From contig NZ_JAXKVW010000003.1 of the NCBI RefSeq assembly GCF_036172515.1, forward strand, positions 45,001 to 109,000: DNA of 64,000 nucleotides. Reading direction: 5' to 3'. This stretch comes from Flexistipes sp. Lineage in GTDB: Bacteria; Chrysiogenota; Deferribacteres; Deferribacterales; Flexistipitaceae. The notes beneath the pieces are model-generated. The model saw only the letters and a program-made list of their open reading frames with translations. It ran no database searches and was not told the origin of the DNA. The position numbers and the translations under genes were made by a program. Of this stretch, positions 58,246 through 64,000 are shown piece by piece (the stretch's first letter is position 1; every line of letters starts with the position of its first letter).

Positions 58246-59012
58246 TAGACAAGGGTGCCCAGATAAGTTCCGACGCAGTCGTTGCAGAGAGTGCTCAGGT
58301 GGAAGCCGGAGCATTTATAGGTGAGGGCTGCATAATAGGTGAAAATGTCAGAATCGGCAGAAACAGCATTGTGGAAGCGTATACGGAAATCGGGGATAAC
58401 ACTGTACTTTCCCCTAATGTTCATATAGGTGGAGCTCCTCAGGATATCGGGTTCAAAAATGAAGCCACCAGATTAATTATCGGGAAAAACTGTACTATAA
58501 GAGAGTTTTCCACTATACACAGGGCAAGCACAAAAGAGGACTGGGTCACTGAAATAGGTGATAACTGTTATATTATGGCCACTTCGCATATAGGGCATGA
58601 CTGTAAAGTGGGCAATAATGTAATAATCACGTCTTTTGTCGGATTGTCCGGACATGTTTCTGTCGGGGATAATGTTGTATTCGGCGGAATGGCCGGAATA
58701 CACCAGTTTGTCAAAATTGGCAAGGGTGCTATGATAGGCGGATTTTCAAGAATTGCCAAGGACGTACCCCCTTTCTGCCTGGCTGAAGGAAATCCTGCAA
58801 AGATACACGGGTTAAATTCAGTCGGCTTGAGGAGAAGCGGTTTTAAAAAAGAGCAGTTGAGCAGTCTAAAAAAGGTTATGAAAATCTTTTTAAATAAAGA
58901 ATATCTGATGGACGATGCAGTCAACGAAATAGTTAAAGTGGCTGATTCTGCAGAAGTGAAAGAATTTGCAGAATTTTTAAAGAATTCAAAACGCGGGGTA
59001 TTAAGGAGATAG
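58242..59012 (+). CDS. lpxA: UDP-N-acetylglucosamine acyltransferase LpxA
   Basis: A 256-residue first enzyme of lipid A synthesis, adding a 3-hydroxyacyl chain to UDP-GlcNAc. Hexapeptide repeats fill residues 5-180. GAPQDIGFKNE, REFSTIHRAS and TSHIGHDCKVGNN (with the catalytic His) are conserved. The helical C-terminus starts with AEGNPAKIHGLNSVGLRR. It overlaps fabZ by 4 nt. Confidence 0.96.
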   Translation: MIDKGAQISSDAVVAESAQVEAGAFIGEGCIIGENVRIGRNSIVEAYTEIGDNTVLSPNVHIGGAPQDIGFKNEATRLIIGKNCTIREFSTIHRASTKEDWVTEIGDNCYIMATSHIGHDCKVGNNVIITSFVGLSGHVSVGDNVVFGGMAGIHQFVKIGKGAMIGGFSRIAKDVPPFCLAEGNPAKIHGLNSVGLRRSGFKKEQLSSLKKVMKIFLNKEYLMDDAVNEIVKVADSAEVKEFAEFLKNSKRGVLRR

Positions 59013-59014
59013 TT

Positions 59015-59989
59015 ATGTTGAAAATGGGTTTAATCGGATTAGGAAGAATGGGGAAATATCATCTGAACCTGTATGAAACCATCAGAGATATTGAGCTTTC
59101 TGCCCTCAGCGATGTTAACAAAGAGGTACTGGATAAAACACTTGAACACCACAATGTTGCCGGGTCCACAGATTACAGAGAAATTCTGGATAAGGTGGAT
59201 GCTGTCACGGTGGCTGCGCCGACTAAATACCACCATCAGATTGTTAAGGACTGCCTTCTGGCCGATAAACATGTGCTTGTGGAAAAACCGATTACTACAA
59301 ACATTGAAGAAGCCCAGGAGCTTTTTGAAATAGCCAGACAACGGGGGCTCACTCTGCATATCGGGCACGTGGAAAGGTTTAACGGTGCTGTTCAGGAACT
59401 GAAAAAAATCGTCAGGAATCCTTTTCTCATAGAGTCAAGGAGAGTGGGGCCATATGATGAAAGGGTGAAGAATGACAGTATTATATTGGATTTGATGATA
59501 CATGACATTGATATTATACTTAACATTGTCGGTAAAGATGTAATAGATGTTGAGGCAAAAGGAAGCAAAGTTTATTCCAATCTGCCTGATTTTGCTTCGG
59601 TAAATCTTATTTTTGAAAACAATGCAGTTGCCAATATTATTGTAAGCCGTATAACGCAGAAAAAGGACAGGACCCTCAGTATCAGCCAGGAAGACACTTT
59701 TGTATTTCTGGATTACACAAATCAGGATATAAATATTTACCGTAAAGGTTCATCACAGCATATATTCGGAGAGAGGGAGCTCAGATACAAAAATGAGTAT
59801 ATTACCGAAAGGCTGTTTGTCTACAAGGATAATCCGCTGATGCTTGAGATAAGGCATTTTGTGGATTGTGTCAAAGGAAATGTAGTAAGAATGATACCTG
59901 TTGAACATGAGCTCAGATCTCTTAAACTTGCTCTTAAAGTTGATGAAATAATCAGTAAAAAAGAAGGCCGATGTGAGGTATCTGTTTGA
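59015..59989 (+). CDS. Gfo/Idh/MocA-family oxidoreductase
   Basis: A 324-residue NAD(P)-dependent dehydrogenase. The Rossmann motif GLIGLGRMGKYHLNLY lies at the N-terminus, and VEKPITTNIEEAQEL carries the typical EKP. LMIHDIDIILNIV places the catalytic His. Genes of this family often sit between lpxA and lpxI, and one group makes 2,3-diamino sugars for lipid A with GnnB. No such aminotransferase is adjacent here, so the substrate is unknown. AAGGAG lies 7 nt before the ATG. Confidence 0.87.
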   Translation: MLKMGLIGLGRMGKYHLNLYETIRDIELSALSDVNKEVLDKTLEHHNVAGSTDYREILDKVDAVTVAAPTKYHHQIVKDCLLADKHVLVEKPITTNIEEAQELFEIARQRGLTLHIGHVERFNGAVQELKKIVRNPFLIESRRVGPYDERVKNDSIILDLMIHDIDIILNIVGKDVIDVEAKGSKVYSNLPDFASVNLIFENNAVANIIVSRITQKKDRTLSISQEDTFVFLDYTNQDINIYRKGSSQHIFGERELRYKNEYITERLFVYKDNPLMLEIRHFVDCVKGNVVRMIPVEHELRSLKLALKVDEIISKKEGRCEVSV

Positions 59990-60804
59990 AAATAGGCCTG
60001 ATCGCCGGTTATGGTAAAATATCTCTGATTGCTGCCAAAGTATTGTCGGCAAATGGTCATGATGTTCTTATTATATCATTGTCCGAGTCTGTCTCCGAAA
60101 ATCTTTCCCCTTACAGCAGAAAAATTTATACTGTGAGTGTTACACAAATAAAAAAAATTCTGAAAATTTTAAAGGAAGAGGACATTAAGAGTGTCCTTTT
60201 TGCCGGAAAAATAACCAAAGAGCTCATTTACAGTAATCTGAAATTTGACATGCTCGCTGTAAAAACATTATTAAACCTTAAGGACAGGAAGGATGACACG
60301 ATTATGCTTGCCGTGGTTGACCTTTTGAAAAATGAAGGGATAAAGGTTTTAAAACAAACGGAGATACTAAAAAGTCTTCTTGCCGGCAAAGGGGTGTTCA
60401 CCAAAAAGAAACCGGATAAAAAACAGTTGGAGGATATCCGGTTCGGCCTGGATTCTGCCATTGAGCTGGGAAGGCTTGACATCGGTCAGACTGTGGTGGT
60501 TAAAAATAAAGCTGTTATGGCCGTGGAAGCCATAGAAGGCACAGATGCTGCGATTGAGCGCGGGTGCAGGTTAGCCCGCGGGAAAGCAGTCGTTGTAAAA
60601 ACAGCAAAACCCCGGCAGGACGAACGGTTTGACGTACCTACAGTCGGTATTGACACATTGAAGAAAATCGCAGATAATAACGGCTCTGTATTGGCTGTTG
60701 AGGCCGGCAAAACTTTTGTTGTGGATTTTGAAGAGTGTGTGAAATTTGCCGACAAGCACGGTTTAGTCTTTTTGTCTGCAGAAGGGGTGGATAATGACGT
60801 TTAG
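59986..60804 (+). CDS. lpxI: UDP-2,3-diacylglucosamine diphosphatase LpxI
   Basis: A 272-residue LpxI (DUF1009), which replaces LpxH in the fourth lipid A step, cleaving UDP-diacylglucosamine to lipid X. IGLIAGYGKISLIAAKVL, GKITKELIYSNLKFD, AIEGTDAAIERGCRLARGK and VPTVGIDTL are family marks. The TTG start overlaps the dehydrogenase by 4 nt. The last gene of the bamA-skp-lpxD-fabZ-lpxA-lpxI run. No lpxB follows. Confidence 0.93.
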   Translation: MKIGLIAGYGKISLIAAKVLSANGHDVLIISLSESVSENLSPYSRKIYTVSVTQIKKILKILKEEDIKSVLFAGKITKELIYSNLKFDMLAVKTLLNLKDRKDDTIMLAVVDLLKNEGIKVLKQTEILKSLLAGKGVFTKKKPDKKQLEDIRFGLDSAIELGRLDIGQTVVVKNKAVMAVEAIEGTDAAIERGCRLARGKAVVVKTAKPRQDERFDVPTVGIDTLKKIADNNGSVLAVEAGKTFVVDFEECVKFADKHGLVFLSAEGVDNDV

Positions 60805-60919
60805 CAGCAGCAAAGTTTTTATTTTACCTTTGAATATTTTTGGTCTTTATATCTTTAGGTACTGTCACTTAACAAAACACAAAAAATTATATTTTAGTAA
60901 GACCGGATAAAATTTTCAG

Positions 60920-61702
60920 ATGATTCCTACCCTTGTTTTTATACTCGGCTTAATTTTCGGAAGTTTTATGAATGTACTTATTGCACGTTTGCCTGACGGG
61001 GTTTCCATAGTAACACCGTCTTCAAGCTGCCCTGCATGTGCATCCAAAATCAGGTTTTACGACAATATCCCCCTGCTCAGCTTTATTTTACTCAGGGGTA
61101 AATGCCGGAATTGCGGTGAAAAAATTTCACTTAAGTATCCTCTGGTGGAGTTTGTTACAGCATTTTTATTTTTATCTGTTTATATTAAAATCGGTTTCAG
61201 CCTTATCCTGATAAAATATCTTATTTTTGTTTTTTTGTTACTTGCCGCTGCTTTTACAGATCTGTTTACCGCATTCGATGAAAAATATGAGTGCGGGATA
61301 ATTCCGGATGAAATATCCATTGGCGGCATCGGTGCCGGTTTAATACTATCATTTTTTTTCAATCCGGGTATAATCAATTCTGTCATCGGAGCTGCTGCTG
61401 GTTTTTTGATTCTGTGGGTTCCTTCATTCGTTTATTATATTCTGACAAAAAAAGAGGGCATGGGCGGCGGCGATTTGAAACTTTTTGCAATGATCGGTGC
61501 ATTTCTCGGCTTTAAACCTTTGTTTTTTATATTATTTTTCAGTTCGCTCGCAGGCGTAATTGTGGGACTGCCGTTTATTGTTTGGAAAAAAAGCCGGAAC
61601 TTCCCAATTCCCTTCGGCCCCTTTATTTCTCTTGCAACAATTTTTTATATTTTCTATGGTAACAGGATTATTGATATTTATCTGAATAAAATGTATTTGT
61701 AG
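60920..61702 (+). CDS. Prepilin peptidase / N-methyltransferase (A24 family)
   Basis: A 260-residue polytopic membrane aspartyl protease that trims and methylates type IV prepilin or pseudopilin leaders. FGSFMNVLIARLP is at 13-25. The zinc loop has Cys37, Cys40, Cys62 and Cys65. The catalytic aspartates lie in the TDLFTAFDE-to-IPDEIS region and in GMGGGDLKL. It is alone; its pilus or secretion genes are elsewhere. The start lacks a clear Shine-Dalgarno. TyrS follows 9 nt later. Confidence 0.93.
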   Translation: MIPTLVFILGLIFGSFMNVLIARLPDGVSIVTPSSSCPACASKIRFYDNIPLLSFILLRGKCRNCGEKISLKYPLVEFVTAFLFLSVYIKIGFSLILIKYLIFVFLLLAAAFTDLFTAFDEKYECGIIPDEISIGGIGAGLILSFFFNPGIINSVIGAAAGFLILWVPSFVYYILTKKEGMGGGDLKLFAMIGAFLGFKPLFFILFFSSLAGVIVGLPFIVWKKSRNFPIPFGPFISLATIFYIFYGNRIIDIYLNKMYL

Positions 61703-61711
61703 GAGGAGAAT

Positions 61712-62911
61712 TTGTTGCCTTTAAAAGATCAGCTTCAGCACATAAAAAGAGGGGCTGAAGAGGTTATCGTTGAAGAAGAACTGGTTAGAAAGATAGAGAA
61801 ATCTATAAAAGAAGAGAAGCCTCTCAGGGTAAAAGCCGGTTTCGATCCGACAGCTCCCGATTTGCATCTTGGACACACAGTGCTGATACAAAAGTTAAAA
61901 CATTTTCAGGAACTGGGACACCAGGTGATTTTTCTAATAGGTGATTTTACCGGTATGATAGGTGATCCTTCAGGAAAGTCTGAAACCAGAAAGGCTTTGA
62001 CGAGGGAAGAAATAGTGAAAAATGCTGAAACGTATAAAGAGCAGGTTTTTAAAATACTGGATCCGGAGAAAACGGAGATTGCTTTCAACAGTCACTGGAT
62101 GAATAAGATGACTGCCGCGGACATGATTAAGCTGGCTTCACAGCACACCGTTGCAAGAATGCTGGAAAGGGATGATTTTAACAAGCGCTATAAATCCAAC
62201 AGGTCAATTAGTATTCATGAGTTTTTATATCCTTTGGTTCAGGCTTATGACTCTGTTGCTTTAAGGGCAGACGTAGAGTTAGGGGGGACTGATCAGAAAT
62301 TCAACCTTCTTGTGGGAAGAGAAATTCAGAAGGCCTACGGGCAGGAATCCCAAATCGCTTTGACTATGCCTATACTTGAAGGTCTTGACGGTGTGCAGAA
62401 GATGAGTAAATCTTTAAACAATTATGTAGGTATTACCGAAAGTCCATCGGATATGTTTGGTAAACTTATGTCTATTTCAGATGAGCTTATGTTCCGCTAC
62501 ATGCTTTTACTGAGCGACAGAAGTATGAAATCCATAGAAGATTTAAAAAAGGACATCAAAAACGGCAGGCTGCATCCGATGGATGTGAAAAAGGATTTTG
62601 CATGTGAAATTGTGGAAAAATTCCACGATAAAAGTGCAGCAGAAAAAGCCAAATCGGATTTTGAAAGGGTGTTCTCCAAAAGGGAAAATCCGGAGGATAT
62701 GCCTGTTTTGGAAGTTAATGGTGAAAGTATGCTGGAGATAATAAGAAAGCTGAATTTTGCTTCAAGCAACAGTGATGCCAGAAGGCTTGCCAAGCAGGGG
62801 GCTGTATCTGTGAACGGGGAGAAAATCAGTGATATTGAGATGAGCCCGGCAGCCGGAGAATATACTTTAAAAGTTGGTAAACGTAAGTTTGCCAGAATAA
62901 TATGCAAATAA
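61712..62911 (+). CDS. tyrS: Tyrosyl-tRNA synthetase
   Basis: A 399-residue class I synthetase of the TyrZ-like long-insert type. HLGH is at 52-55, and the KMSKS loop (KMSKS at 230-234) sits in [11 protein letters not shown]. The C-terminal S4 domain (about 340-399) includes [18 protein letters not shown]. The TTG start, or the TTG one codon later, follows AGGAGGAG. It is cotranscribed with the prepilin peptidase gene. Confidence 0.96.
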   Translation: MLPLKDQLQHIKRGAEEVIVEEELVRKIEKSIKEEKPLRVKAGFDPTAPDLHLGHTVLIQKLKHFQELGHQVIFLIGDFTGMIGDPSGKSETRKALTREEIVKNAETYKEQVFKILDPEKTEIAFNSHWMNKMTAADMIKLASQHTVARMLERDDFNKRYKSNRSISIHEFLYPLVQAYDSVALRADVELGGTDQKFNLLVGREIQKAYGQESQIALTMPILEGLDGVQKMSKSLNNYVGITESPSDMFGKLMSISDELMFRYMLLLSDRSMKSIEDLKKDIKNGRLHPMDVKKDFACEIVEKFHDKSAAEKAKSDFERVFSKRENPEDMPVLEVNGESMLEIIRKLNFASSNSDARRLAKQGAVSVNGEKISDIEMSPAAGEYTLKVGKRKFARIICK

Positions 62912-62924
62912 CGGGAGGTTAATT

Positions 62925-64000
62925 GTGGTTACCGTTAGACCTTTTAGAGGAGTAAGATACAATCTGGAAAAAGCCCTTTTGAAACATGTTGTTTCACCCC
63001 CCTATGATGTGATAAGCGAGAGTGAAAGAGAGAGCTTTAAAACAAAATCACCGTATAACGTTGTCCATCTTATTCTGCCCGAGGGCAAAAACAAGTACAA
63101 TAATGCCGGTAAACTCTACAATCAATGGAAATCGGAAAAAGTCCTGGTAAAAGATGATGTGCCGTCATTTTACGTTTATGAGCAGGAGTACAGGTACGAA
63201 GGCAAAAAATATGTCAGGACCGGTTTTGTTGGTTTGATGAAGCTGGAAGAATTTGGTAAAGGGAAAGTTTTCCCCCATGAAAAGACGTTGGCCGGACCCA
63301 AAAAAGACCGATACGAGCTGATGAAGGCTTGCAAAGCGAACTTCAGCCAGATTTTCGGACTTTATCTGGATAAGGAAAATGAGCTGGAAAAGGCTTTTGC
63401 CAGTGCGAAGAAGACGATGCCTGCAGCTTCAGCAGTTGATGATGACGGCGTCAAGAATTCTTTATGGCTTATACAGGATCAGGATATTGTTAATAAAATA
63501 TCCAGGTTTATGTCAAACAAATCTATTTATATTGCTGATGGGCATCACAGGTACGAGACCTCTCTTAATCTGAGGGACTTTTTCAGAAAGCAGAACAAAG
63601 ATGCAGCAGATGAGTTAAAGCCTTACGACTTTGCAATGATGATGTTTGTCAATTTTTATGACGAAGGTCTAAAGATATTTCCCACTCACAGAGTGGTTGA
63701 TATAGATGATAAATTTGACGAAAAAGTGTTTTTTGAGAAGCTTGAGAATTATTTTGTAGTTGAGGAGATTGAGCATACCCGCTATGAGAAGTTTCTGAAT
63801 AAGAAAGAGAATTGCAAGATAGTAATGGTTTACGGGGACAAATATTACGGTCTGTCAATTAAGGACGACGATTATGAAAAACTTCACCCCGTTTACCGAA
63901 GAGTTGACACTTATATCCTTCAGGAACTTATCTTAAAAGGTGTCATGGGCTTTTCCGAAGATAAACTTCTTAATAAAGAAGGCATTTCTTTTATGCAGAG
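62925..64000 (+). CDS. DUF1015 family protein (cut by window edge)
   Basis: The first 358 residues of a DUF1015 protein. VVSPPYDVISE near residue 25, FPHEKTLAGPKKDRYELM, IYIADGHHRYETSL and FPTHRVV identify the family, whose function is unknown. The frame is open to the right edge. The GTG start follows GGGAGG by 7 nt, 13 nt after tyrS. It is often called SpoIIE-linked or HTH-like in databases without evidence. Confidence 0.88.
   Translation, partial: MVTVRPFRGVRYNLEKALLKHVVSPPYDVISESERESFKTKSPYNVVHLILPEGKNKYNNAGKLYNQWKSEKVLVKDDVPSFYVYEQEYRYEGKKYVRTGFVGLMKLEEFGKGKVFPHEKTLAGPKKDRYELMKACKANFSQIFGLYLDKENELEKAFASAKKTMPAASAVDDDGVKNSLWLIQDQDIVNKISRFMSNKSIYIADGHHRYETSLNLRDFFRKQNKDAADELKPYDFAMMMFVNFYDEGLKIFPTHRVVDIDDKFDEKVFFEKLENYFVVEEIEHTRYEKFLNKKENCKIVMVYGDKYYGLSIKDDDYEKLHPVYRRVDTYILQELILKGVMGFSEDKLLNKEGISFMQ

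Overview
The window is about 64 kb of dense, AT-leaning (roughly 40% GC by eye) bacterial chromosome with 66 protein-coding genes, most in tight operons with ATGA or TAATG junctions. The outer-membrane and lipid A genes (bamA, skp, lpxD, fabZ, lpxA, lpxI) show a diderm. Gene content and style (FAD-dependent ThyX, iron-sulphur PurF, polyferredoxins, a trmD fused to a second SPOUT domain) suggest an anaerobic or microaerophilic bacterium, most like the Deferribacterota. That placement is inferred from memory of these families and was not tested by a search.

Layout. 1-3.4 kb: end of a ketosynthase/acyl-CoA ligase cluster and an MFS exporter. 3.5-7.5 kb: membrane ferritin MbfA, CBS and cupin genes, an MFS permease with a tautomerase, and TrmO. 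7.5-14.2 kb: ArsR-controlled RND efflux operon. 14.2-16.9 kb: repeat-rich spacers, an MFS gene and a patatin. 17-18.5 kb: two tandem FadR-type regulators. 18.6-23.6 kb: purSQLF followed by a gene with an in-frame TGA and a SECIS-like hairpin. 23.8-26.2 kb: Tat-exported DUF362 protein and a polyferredoxin. 26.4-31 kb: methyltransferase, U32 protease-like protein, ligA and ppsR. 31-37 kb: rho, a TVP38 membrane protein, a glycosidase-like protein and AzlCD. 37-42.4 kb: a zinc-ribbon-like protein, an FAD oxidoreductase, a phosphodiesterase, a CCA/poly(A) polymerase, an FAH-family enzyme, a YkgJ protein and coaE. 42.7-47.7 kb: ffh-rpsP-khpA-rimM-trmD-rplS and rplM-rpsI. 48-54 kb: rpmE, thyX, DUF1385, prfA, prmC, murA, hisG. 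54-60.8 kb: envelope biogenesis and lipid A. 60.9-64 kb: prepilin peptidase, tyrS and a DUF1015 protein cut by the window edge.

The most notable feature is the gene at 23226-23567, which reads as a 113-residue thioredoxin-fold selenoprotein. TGA is codon 19, a strong ribosome-binding site precedes its ATG, and a hairpin with a GCA-GGC-TGC apex sits 21 nt past the TGA. It is the fifth gene of the purine operon and would normally be annotated only as a truncated 68-residue fragment.

The second is a family of dispersed, hairpin-rich intergenic repeats at about 3.6, 14.4, 16.0, 23.7 and 48.1 kb. Their stems differ in sequence but keep pairing. A separate family of composite simple repeats sits near 7.7, 14.2, 42.4 and 47.9 kb. 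No rRNA, tRNA, CRISPR array or complete insertion sequence was seen.
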